Source: an uncultured Acetatifactor sp. (GTDB lineage: Bacteria; Bacillota; Clostridia; Lachnospirales; Lachnospiraceae). From it: a DNA stretch of 6,358 bases. Under the pieces are notes generated by a model. That model was not told where the DNA came from, made no database searches, and worked only from the letters and a program-made list of their open reading frames with translations. How positions within the stretch are numbered: the stretch's first letter is position 1; every line of letters begins with the position of its first letter. The translations under genes and the position numbers were made by a program. The stretch covers positions 1 to 6,358 of the forward strand of contig CAJUGL010000103.1 of NCBI GenBank assembly GCA_910586515.1. Reading direction: 5' to 3'. Shown here in pieces: positions 1 through 5,242 of this stretch.

Positions 1-228
1 GACATTCACATTTACATACACTCTGTATGTGCCATTGTACAGTTCCCCAATCGTCACCTTTCGTGCTTTCTCTGCTTCCCTTGCCGTCTGAAATCCAGAC
101 TTTTGCTGTGTTTTTTCAGAGCCATCCTGATATTTCAGGATGACTCTGTAACCATAGCAGCCTTTTATCTTCATCACAGGTTTTACGTGCCAGTCTATAT
201 AATTCTGCAGCTTCAAATCAATCAACAC
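1..228 (-). CDS. Tyrosine recombinase/integrase, N-terminal Arm DNA-binding part (runs off left edge)
   Basis: The frame is open for 76 codons to the window edge, so only the N-terminus is seen. Residues about 18-68 have the look of the Arm DNA-binding domain of phage/ICE integrases: a beta strand with GYRVILKYQDGSEKTQ, then SGFQTAREAEKAR, then ELYNGTYRVYVNV. In the family this domain binds the arm sites of att DNA, and a core-binding and a catalytic domain should follow beyond the edge. The start is GTG at 228 or TTG at 225. A strong GGAGGAGG lies at 233-240, and the TTG overlaps the TGA stop (222-224) of the preceding recombinase fragment, so the two were probably translationally coupled. 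The Arm assignment rests on sequence pattern only; completeness of the gene is unknown. Confidence 0.75.
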   Translation of the reverse strand, partial: MLIDLKLQNYIDWHVKPVMKIKGCYGYRVILKYQDGSEKTQQKSGFQTAREAEKARKVTIGELYNGTYRVYVNVNV

Positions 229-659
229 GATTCCTCCTCCGGTATGAAATTACTGTTCATAAATGATATAATTTTGTCATTCTCATCCATTTGGTCACAA
301 TAGTACTCAAAAGTAGTGGTTATTGAGGAGTGCCCCAGCAAGGCGCTTATTTTTACAAGAGGAACACCCTGTTCCAGAAGAACGGCGGCATATTGATGCC
401 TTAGGGAATGAATGCTTATATGTGGAAGCCCATTCCTCTTGCACAGCCTGGTCAATGCATTGTTCATGGCTGACAATGAATGCGGCAGACCGTTTTTCTG
501 GCAGGAGATATAATCATGGTCAATAAAATCCTTGTTTTCCTCCTTGCATTTTTGCACCCACTCCACTCTTTTACTGATTTCACGCATCAGAACTGAAGGC
601 AATTTCAGAATACGGATACTGTTCTCAGTTTTCGGCGCTTTTTCTTCAACCTTATATTC
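222..659 (-). pseudogene. Tyrosine recombinase (phage integrase family), C-terminal catalytic fragment
   Basis: This is the C-terminal part of a tyrosine recombinase, which cuts and rejoins DNA at att sites through a 3'-phosphotyrosine. Visible are the beta-hairpin edge (PKTENSIRILKLP, encoded upstream of the TTG at 602), the HxxR box (IHSLRH, near residues 64-69 counted from the TTG), the GH box (ALLGHSS, near 88-93) and the nucleophile region (TTTFEYYCDQ; Tyr 100 or 101). The N-terminal Arm and core-binding domains and the first catalytic Arg (the TGxR.GE box) are missing. The frame is open upstream only to a TGA at 696-698, inside the 3' end of the neighbouring gene, and that stretch has no ATG or recognisable recombinase sequence before about 660. 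A product of about 126 residues could start at TTG 602 or a later ATG but should be inactive alone. It directly precedes a second recombinase, a tandem arrangement known in integrative elements. Confidence 0.8.
233..240 (-). promoter_or_regulatory. Ribosome binding site for the second recombinase
   Basis: GGAGGAGG on the minus strand lies inside the last codons of the recombinase fragment, 4 bases before GTG 228 and 7 bases before TTG 225. The 7-base spacing to the TTG is the more usual one, and that TTG overlaps the upstream TGA. Confidence 0.6.
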
Positions 660-661
660 CT

Positions 662-1936
662 CTATTTTACTTTGCCCTTGGGAATAACGCAGCCCTCATG
701 CCCACCACAGTATGGATATGTCTTCCACAGGTTCGGTACCCCTTCCAGCATGGATATCTCACGCTGGATCAGGTCGCGGTAAAGTTTGGAATCGCCCTGC
801 GCCCCATGCGTCCCGCCGGACGTGTTATACATCCTGCTCTGCAGCAGCAGGCCATTGCCGGGCTTATACGCAAAAACCTGGCGCGTAGTCTTGCGGTTAT
901 TCAGCAGTTCAGGGTTATCAGGGTCATCAACGGTAAAGGCAATAAAGCTTACATGGTCCCTTGCATACCCGGAACAGCCATTGTTATACTGGTAATCCGT
1001 CGAGTTAAAGGAATGGCAGCTTGTCAGGGTACAGCCGCGGCTGTCCGCTTTGGGGTTGCTCATCGTCAGAAAATGTGCCGGGTTCAGGGAGACATAGAGC
1101 TTAAAACTGATCTGCTTCGCCGACAGTTCATCCGCAAACTGCGCATACAGCTTCTGGAATTCGCTCCCTGCGGTTTCATCCGTCATGCCAAGCGATACAC
1201 AGAGCGCCTTAAATACCCTGCTCCGCTTTTTGCCTGGTTCATAGGCTTTTGGCGCAATCTCATTCAGGGCCTGGATACCCGCCTCCTGCATACAGCCGTT
1301 ATAAGGATATGAAAAGAAATCAATCGCATTATAGATTTTATGATACCTGTCTTTGTCGGTGTCGATTTCTGCCCTCTCAATTGCAGGATACAGGATTTCA
1401 ATTGCTAGGCTCCGTACCCTGTCGTAATCCGGGTCATGCGTCCTTGTCCCGTTGATGACCAGGGCATCCAGCTTTTCATCCCATACCGGCGACCTGCTGA
1501 AAAGCTCCCTGAGCTCCCGCTTTGCAAAAGAGCTGTCCCTGGCAAGGTTCCTGATAAATGTATCCGACACATCATCCAGCGCCTCTGTCTGTGTGGTATG
1601 CTTTCTGTAATCCTGAAGAGCCTGGCGGATATTCTGTTCCGCCTGTTCAATAATCTGTCCCTCCGTTATCCTTTCAAGCATCCCGGCAATCATATCACTC
1701 TGGGATGCCAGCTCACCATGCACGATTTCCCGCAGCCGTTCCATACACTCATCCATTCCCGCATCAGTTCCCATTCCATGTTCCCTGCCGCCAAAATGCT
1801 TCCGGAGAATGCCTTTTACATAAACAGGCATTGAAAGTCCCCTCTCCTTCTTCCCTTCCTCCAGCATCCTGTACAGCTCCATATCCATGGCCTTCCATTC
1901 CTGGAACCGGAGTGTGATAACCCTGTCTTCCGCCAT
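662..1936 (-). CDS. ParR-like RHH domain fused to a large uncharacterised phage/plasmid-type domain (424 aa)
   Basis: The N-terminus (about residues 5-49) fits a ribbon-helix-helix: a beta strand RVITLRF, a charged helix (DMELYRMLEEGKKERG), a turn, and a second helix (PVYVKGILRKHFG). With a ParM-like gene ending one base upstream, this suggests the ParR/StbB role of binding a centromere and coupling it to the filament. A predicted helical linker (about 60-120) leads to a domain from about 125. It contains LFSRSPVWDEKLDALVING, then LYVSLNPAHFLTMS, then SCHSF (306-310), a GY(A)RD segment near 323-327, RQVFAYKPGNG (352-362) and SRMYN. From memory this pattern resembles an unnamed protein family of Firmicutes phages and plasmids; I know no function for it. 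ParR proteins are usually only about 100-150 residues, so the length is anomalous. The protein ends just after a Cys/His cluster (PYCGGHEGC, 408-416), next to the recombinase fragment, so the C-terminus may be truncated. A G-rich site (AGGGGG) precedes the ATG. Confidence 0.75.
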   Translation of the reverse strand: MAEDRVITLRFQEWKAMDMELYRMLEEGKKERGLSMPVYVKGILRKHFGGREHGMGTDAGMDECMERLREIVHGELASQSDMIAGMLERITEGQIIEQAEQNIRQALQDYRKHTTQTEALDDVSDTFIRNLARDSSFAKRELRELFSRSPVWDEKLDALVINGTRTHDPDYDRVRSLAIEILYPAIERAEIDTDKDRYHKIYNAIDFFSYPYNGCMQEAGIQALNEIAPKAYEPGKKRSRVFKALCVSLGMTDETAGSEFQKLYAQFADELSAKQISFKLYVSLNPAHFLTMSNPKADSRGCTLTSCHSFNSTDYQYNNGCSGYARDHVSFIAFTVDDPDNPELLNNRKTTRQVFAYKPGNGLLLQSRMYNTSGGTHGAQGDSKLYRDLIQREISMLEGVPNLWKTYPYCGGHEGCVIPKGKVK

Positions 1937-1937
1937 G

Positions 1938-2864
1938 TCATGCTGCCCCCTGCTTCCTCAGGATCTGGTACGCAAGGTATTCATAGCCTTTTGCATTGGC
2001 ATGGATGTCACAATCATAAGCGGCATTAGGCCTGTGTCCGGAAAAATTCTTCACCGCCACCGCGCCACCGCCGACATAGATGACGTTCATATAGTCCAGC
2101 CTGTAGCCCCGCTCTTCCAGTTCCAACTCCAGCATATGTACCTGCTCCCGGATGCCTTTCCGCACCAGGTCGGCATATGCCCTGGGGAGAAAACTCTCCT
2201 TTTTCAGGATAACTTTCAGGACCTCATCCTCAGGGATGTCCTTTCCATACTGCACCTGCAGGTTTCCCTGTATCTGCCGCACCCACTTCACCATGGCCCT
2301 CTCAATGGTGATGCATCTCCGCTCCACCGGGATTCCACGCTCCAGGCATACCACATCCGTTGTCTTGCTTCCCACATCCACAACCAGGTAATCCCCCTTC
2401 ATATTCCCAAGGCGCGGGGCAACTGCAGAATAGCACTGGGGGAATACAAATGTACGGCTTATTTCCACATCATACCGGACTCCCTCAAACTCAAACCGCA
2501 GTGCAGGCTTCTGGCTATAGTATTCCAGCAGCTGCCCCTTCTCACGCCCATAATCAGAAAAGGGCAGCCCCACCGCAAGGATAATCTCCGCTTTCCGTAT
2601 CCCCTCCACTGACAGCTCCTTTGCCGCCGCTGCCATTGTCAGCAGCCTTGCATCCTCATCCGAGACTTTATCCTCCGTGATCGCTGCCCGCCCTTCGCCG
2701 ACCTTATAATACTTTCTGCCGTATTTCAGAGAGTGTTCCATGACCGACGGCTCCACCTTTCCCATTGCATGGACCCCGTTATCGAACAGGGAACATGCTG
2801 TCTTCCCAAACTGGTAGCCGTTATCAAACCCTATAATATATTGCCCGCTGGCCAGCCTCACCAT
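1938..2864 (-). CDS. parM: ParM/StbA-family actin-like ATPase, plasmid segregation
   Basis: The 308-residue length is usual for ParM-type bacterial actins, which polymerise with ATP and push or pull plasmid copies apart. The actin fold signatures are in order: phosphate 1 loop IGFDNGYQFGKT (11-22, D14), phosphate 2 loop VVDVGSKTTDV (161-171, D163 and D170), and the adenosine motif IYVGGGA (262-268). No membrane segment or signal peptide is seen. The ATG at 2864 has a near-perfect AAAGGAGGG upstream (2873-2881), which fixes the start. The stop is one base before the ATG of the RHH-domain protein, the classical ParM-then-ParR gene order of a type II partition locus. The centromere is usually upstream of parM, and short CCATAATCCAG repeats occur there. 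It could also be a phage-encoded ALP; the exact polymer type cannot be read from sequence. Confidence 0.92.
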   Translation of the reverse strand: MVRLASGQYIIGFDNGYQFGKTACSLFDNGVHAMGKVEPSVMEHSLKYGRKYYKVGEGRAAITEDKVSDEDARLLTMAAAAKELSVEGIRKAEIILAVGLPFSDYGREKGQLLEYYSQKPALRFEFEGVRYDVEISRTFVFPQCYSAVAPRLGNMKGDYLVVDVGSKTTDVVCLERGIPVERRCITIERAMVKWVRQIQGNLQVQYGKDIPEDEVLKVILKKESFLPRAYADLVRKGIREQVHMLELELEERGYRLDYMNVIYVGGGAVAVKNFSGHRPNAAYDCDIHANAKGYEYLAYQILRKQGAA

Positions 2865-3009
2865 AATCCAGCCCTCCTTTGCCTATTTTCAGTACACCGT
2901 GCCATAATCCAGGCTCCAATGCCTGTACCAGCCTCTTTCCAATACGGACAGATTCCATAATTCCACCATTTCCACCAGATAATCCATTCGTAAGATTGGA
3001 TGTATCCAT
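2824..3009 (-). CDS. Possible small protein upstream of and overlapping parM (61 aa)
   Basis: The ORF begins 4 bases after the stop of the preceding small gene and overlaps the parM start by 41 bases in another frame. The ribosome site is weak (AAGG only 2 bases before the ATG). The product is Gly-rich at the N-terminus (GLSGGNGG), partly because the DNA has a TTCCACCA tandem repeat there, then basic (IGKRLVQALEPGLW). I do not recognise it. It could be a genuine small gene of the segregation operon, or a fortuitous frame across a regulatory or centromere region; the overlap and poor start favour the second. Confidence 0.3.
   Translation of the reverse strand: MDTSNLTNGLSGGNGGIMESVRIGKRLVQALEPGLWHGVLKIGKGGLDYGEAGQRAIYYRV
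2861..2912. repeat. Short direct repeats near parM start (possible centromere/operator)
   Basis: CCATAATCCAG occurs exactly at 2861-2871 and at 2902-2912. A related CCATAATTCCA lies at 2955-2965 and GATAATCCATT at about 2978-2988. The first copy spans the parM start codon. ParMRC centromeres are typically clustered direct repeats bound by ParR just upstream of parM, so these are candidates. They are few and irregularly spaced (about 41 and 53 bases), so chance is not excluded. Confidence 0.3.
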
Positions 3010-3013
3010 AGCC

Positions 3014-3190
3014 TTACCATATGGTGGAACAGATGGCTTCCTGCTGTATCAGGAATGTCCTGATATCCCTTTTCAGCTGCTTTATGTGCTTCTGCACCGC
3101 TTCTTCCATCCCCGGCAGCGCTTTCATACCCTGCATGTCATTCAATACACCATATGCCGCTTTAAGCTGGCTGCTGTCCCTTATTTCCAT
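3014..3190 (-). CDS. Small hypothetical protein (58 aa) between the RadC-like gene and parM
   Basis: ATG at 3190 is preceded by AAGGAG 8 bases upstream, an excellent start, and the frame runs 58 codons to TAA at 3014. The predicted product begins MEIRDSSQLKAAYGVLNDM and is mostly amphipathic helix with a run of charged residues (EAVQKHIKQLKRDIRTFL), ending ICSTIW. There is no signal peptide or membrane segment. I do not recognise the family. Small helical proteins of this sort are common between recombination and partition genes on mobile elements. Position and start signal argue for real translation; function is unknown. Confidence 0.6.
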   Translation of the reverse strand: MEIRDSSQLKAAYGVLNDMQGMKALPGMEEAVQKHIKQLKRDIRTFLIQQEAICSTIW

Positions 3191-3250
3191 CAGTCTTTCT
3201 CCTTATTGATTCTGCTTTCCTCCTGCCACTGCATACTTTATAAAACCCCA

Positions 3251-3724
3251 TCATGACCGGTTTTCATCAGTGTCAGGGTCATCATCCAATATATTGGCTT
3301 CCATAAAACTGTAATAAGCCCCATCCCTGCCGATTATGATATGGTCGGACAGTTCAATCTCCAGCAGTTCCCCGGCTTTCCTGACATTTTTTGTAAACTC
3401 TTTATCCATTTGGGATGGCTGCAGGCTGCCGCCCGGATGGTTGTGAAAAAGCAGGATGCGTGTAGCATTGCTGATGATTGCTGCCTTAAATATCTCCGGT
3501 ATGGTGCCGGGACAGCAGTATACAGACCCTCTGCCTACCTCATCTATATATGTTGCGCAGCTGCCGGCATCACAGCCAACCACAATGATATGCTCCCTGT
3601 TCGAGTTCCTGACAATGTTCTTCCATATCCATTCCGCTGCTTTGCCGGAAGTGGAGAGCTGCTCCCGCAAATATTCGGTATACCCGTCCACAACCATCTC
3701 CAGCCTGATGATCGGCACCTTCAT
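3251..3724 (-). CDS. RadC-like JAB/MPN-domain protein
   Basis: The 157 residues make up essentially just the RadC-type JAB (MPN+) domain. The metal-binding JAMM signature is intact: HNHPGG at 94-99 followed by PSQMD (103-107), giving His94, His96 and Asp107, with an upstream REHIIVVG strand (43-50) carrying the usual Glu44. Chromosomal RadC is about 220-230 residues with an N-terminal helix-hairpin-helix region that is absent here; short versions are typical of plasmids, ICEs and phages. The biochemical role of RadC-like proteins is not settled, and the old link to DNA repair is doubtful. The ATG overlaps the TGA of the ssb-like gene (ATGA), so the two are translationally coupled. The Asp-rich tail (DDDPDTDE) is unusual and probably flexible. 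Confidence 0.88.
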   Translation of the reverse strand: MKVPIIRLEMVVDGYTEYLREQLSTSGKAAEWIWKNIVRNSNREHIIVVGCDAGSCATYIDEVGRGSVYCCPGTIPEIFKAAIISNATRILLFHNHPGGSLQPSQMDKEFTKNVRKAGELLEIELSDHIIIGRDGAYYSFMEANILDDDPDTDENRS

Positions 3725-4371
3725 GTCTCATCCCCTCCTGTCCCTGATGCCTGTTCCAGCTGGCTGGCAGACACCTCATATGCCACCATGGTTTCCACCT
3801 TCTCTTCTGAAAGACATTTCACGTACTCCCTGCTCTGTATCCTCCCATGAAGCTTTACGGCCTCCCCCACTTCAAGCCGTCCTGCAAACCTTGCATTCCT
3901 TCCCCAGGCAATACAGGGAATATAATCTGACTTTCCGTATGGCCTGTTTACTGCAAGAAGGATGTCCGCAATCTCCCTCCCCAGGGGCGTCTTCCTGTAC
4001 ACCGGTTCCTTACAGACAAAACCCTCCAGGAAAATCCGGTTATTTTCCCTGCTGTTTACAGGCTCTTCTTCCAGGAATTCAACCTCCTGCACGAATATGG
4101 AAAGCACCAGCCTGTTCTTTCTCTCTTCGTGCCGGTTATAGGAACGGAACTGTCCGACCACAGCTACCATGGAGCCGGTATAGTCCTGTCCTGCATCCAA
4201 AAGCTTATCTGAAAACATAAGGGGGATGATATCTGTATACCCGCTCTCCCTGCTGATGCAGATATCTGCCACATAAAACCCCTCCCCATAAATCTGGTGA
4301 CTGTACCTGAACCCTGAACAAATCTTCCCCGTTACATTTACCCTGTTATTATCCATCCTGTTATCTGACAT
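3721..4371 (-). CDS. Single-stranded DNA-binding protein with two OB folds
   Basis: The 216-residue protein appears to hold two SSB-like OB domains in tandem. The first (about 9-101) has NVTGKI, then GEGFYVADI, then MVAVVGQFRS. The second (about 111-205) has NRIFLEGFV, then PLGREIADILLAVNRPYG, then YIPCIAWGRNARFA, then KLHGRIQSREY and VAYEVS. The second half is the more conserved SSB signature. The acidic DDIPF-like tail of replicative SSB is absent; it ends GTGGDET. Its role would be protecting ssDNA during replication, transfer or recombination of the element, probably alongside the YqaJ-type exonuclease encoded upstream. The start at 4371 is supported by GAGGAG about 6 bases before it. Its stop overlaps the next gene's start. 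Confidence 0.85.
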   Translation of the reverse strand: MSDNRMDNNRVNVTGKICSGFRYSHQIYGEGFYVADICISRESGYTDIIPLMFSDKLLDAGQDYTGSMVAVVGQFRSYNRHEERKNRLVLSIFVQEVEFLEEEPVNSRENNRIFLEGFVCKEPVYRKTPLGREIADILLAVNRPYGKSDYIPCIAWGRNARFAGRLEVGEAVKLHGRIQSREYVKCLSEEKVETMVAYEVSASQLEQASGTGGDET

Positions 4372-4395
4372 TAGTATCTCCTCTCTGTATTTTCC

Positions 4396-4412
4396 GGCAG
4401 GTATTTCCTGCC
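4396..4412. other. Small perfect hairpin between exonuclease and ssb genes
   Basis: GGCAGG (4396-4401), five-base loop, CCTGCC (4407-4412). No T-run follows on the minus strand, so it is more likely an mRNA processing or stability element than a full terminator. Confidence 0.4.
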
Positions 4413-4466
4413 TTTATTGCCTTTCAATCTTCTGCACCTTCAAATATAACCTGTGAACCTGTTCAT

Positions 4467-4976
4467 TTACTGCTTTCTGTACCGCATCGCAGAAATGCTC
4501 CCTTTCCTGATAACTGCTGCGATATACCAGGTGCGCCTTCCCGTCACTGCCATATAATGATAGCACTGCATAATATAGTGGAGCGGGATATTCCCATCCG
4601 CCCATTTGTCTGCATTATAGGCGCTTGCCGTCTTGCATTCCAGCCCCGCGTCCCCGCCCACAACCAGGCGGTCGACATCCGCAATCATAAAGGGATGCTC
4701 CTTACTCCTGTACATAAAGTTGGATTTCCTGACCTTCAGCCCTGTTGCCTCCATGAAGCGCGCCGCCACATAATCCTCCAGGTCATGCCCAATGCGGACT
4801 GCCTCGTTATTGAGCTCTTCTACTTCCGTACTGGTCTTGTCCCGGAATACCTTCATCGCGCTGCTGTAGGGATTGACGCCGCAGACTGCACCGGCATCAG
4901 AGCCGCCGATTCCTGATTTCCTCAACCGGAGCCATTCCTGGCTGCTGACTCCTGCCAATGGTATTTTTTCAAACAT
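4467..4976 (-). CDS. YqaJ-type (lambda exonuclease-like) recombinase nuclease, C-terminally shortened
   Basis: The start is ATG 4976: AAGGAG lies 7 bases upstream, whereas an in-frame ATG at 5003 has no such site. The 169-residue product shows the YqaJ/lambda-exonuclease PD-(D/E)XK core: SGIGGSDAGAVCG (21-33), GHDLEDYVA (63-71), IADVDRL with Asp100/Asp102, LECKTAS with Glu113 and Lys115, and HYIMQCYHYMAVTG (133-146, Gln137). In the family this degrades one strand to feed an annealing protein. Full-length YqaJ proteins are around 300 residues; this one stops about 13 codons after WYIAAVI, so the usual C-terminus is missing. A second frame stays open to a TAA at 4414 just before a hairpin and the ssb ribosome site, suggesting a deletion or frameshift near 4510-4520. 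The catalytic residues are present, but activity is uncertain. No RecT/Bet partner gene is in the window. Confidence 0.78.
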   Translation of the reverse strand: MFEKIPLAGVSSQEWLRLRKSGIGGSDAGAVCGVNPYSSAMKVFRDKTSTEVEELNNEAVRIGHDLEDYVAARFMEATGLKVRKSNFMYRSKEHPFMIADVDRLVVGGDAGLECKTASAYNADKWADGNIPLHYIMQCYHYMAVTGRRTWYIAAVIRKGSISAMRYRKQ

Positions 4977-5030
4977 AAGATTCTCCTTTCCATGTCTTAC
5001 CATAATTGCCGTTTTTTGTAAACCGTTGGA

Positions 5031-5060
5031 CTATGTCCCCCTGTCGCTGATGCTTTTCAT
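5031..5060 (-). CDS. Very short ORF with strong ribosome site upstream of the exonuclease (leader or broken gene)
   Basis: ATG 5060 is preceded at 7 bases by GGAGGTG (5068-5074), about as strong a Shine-Dalgarno as exists, yet the frame ends after nine residues (MKSISDRGT). A five-G run (5037-5041 on the minus strand) sits just before the stop. A one-base insertion there would give a 30-residue frame (continuing DIVQRFTKNGNYGKTWKGE) that ends overlapping the exonuclease ATG. It is either a short coupled leader or a remnant of a gene broken at the homopolymer; a read error is possible. Confidence 0.35.
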   Translation of the reverse strand: MKSISDRGT

Positions 5061-5088
5061 CCTTTCACACCTCCCTTCAGGCATAAAG

Positions 5089-5121
5089 AAAGGGAGAACC
5101 CGCAATGAGTCCTCCCACTTT
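5089..5121 (-). other. Imperfect hairpin upstream of the exonuclease operon
   Basis: AAAGGGAG (5089-5096) pairs with CTCCC-AC-TTT (5112-5121) with a two-base bulge and a loop of about 15 bases. On the minus strand it is followed by a T-rich tract (TTTCTTTAT), so it may act as a weak terminator or attenuator ahead of the short ORF. No clear promoter was found between it and the downstream genes. Confidence 0.35.
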
Positions 5122-5160
5122 CACTTAACTTCCTGCTTTCATTTTTGATAAAAGGAAATT

Positions 5161-5190
5161 CCGAAGGATATGTTTGCGCTTATCCTCCGG
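5161..5190 (-). terminator. Rho-independent-type hairpin after the PDDEXK nuclease gene
   Basis: CCGAAGGATA (5161-5170) and TATCCTCCGG (5181-5190) pair over ten positions with one mismatch and a ten-base loop. On the minus strand the stem is followed by AATTTCCTTTT. It lies about 50 bases beyond the stop of the nuclease gene, so it probably ends that transcript. The stem is only moderately GC-rich, and the T-tract is interrupted. Confidence 0.6.
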
Positions 5191-5242
5191 AAAACATACA
5201 ATGGCGTCCTGATTTTATTCTCTCCTTGAAAGTTGCTGCCTC

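Noticed and set aside
698..1312. 204-codon plus-strand ORF
   Set aside because: Antisense shadow of the 424-residue gene; no motif or ribosome site.
1887..2612. 241-codon plus-strand ORF
   Set aside because: It lies opposite parM and the start of the RHH-domain gene. Its product is rich in His, Pro and Leu as expected for an antisense shadow and has no recognisable domain.
3456..4220. 254-codon plus-strand ORF
   Set aside because: Antisense to the RadC-like and SSB genes, both of which have clear family motifs; the composition is shadow-like (Ser, Pro, Cys, Leu).
4414..4605. Separate 63-residue gene
   Set aside because: It is wholly alternative-frame with the exonuclease for most of its length. 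Only its last part looks protein-like, and it is better explained as the former 3' end of the exonuclease gene or of another gene joined there.
5089..5121. Strong terminator upstream of the exonuclease
   Set aside because: The stem is bulged and the T-tract interrupted, so it was kept only as an imperfect hairpin.
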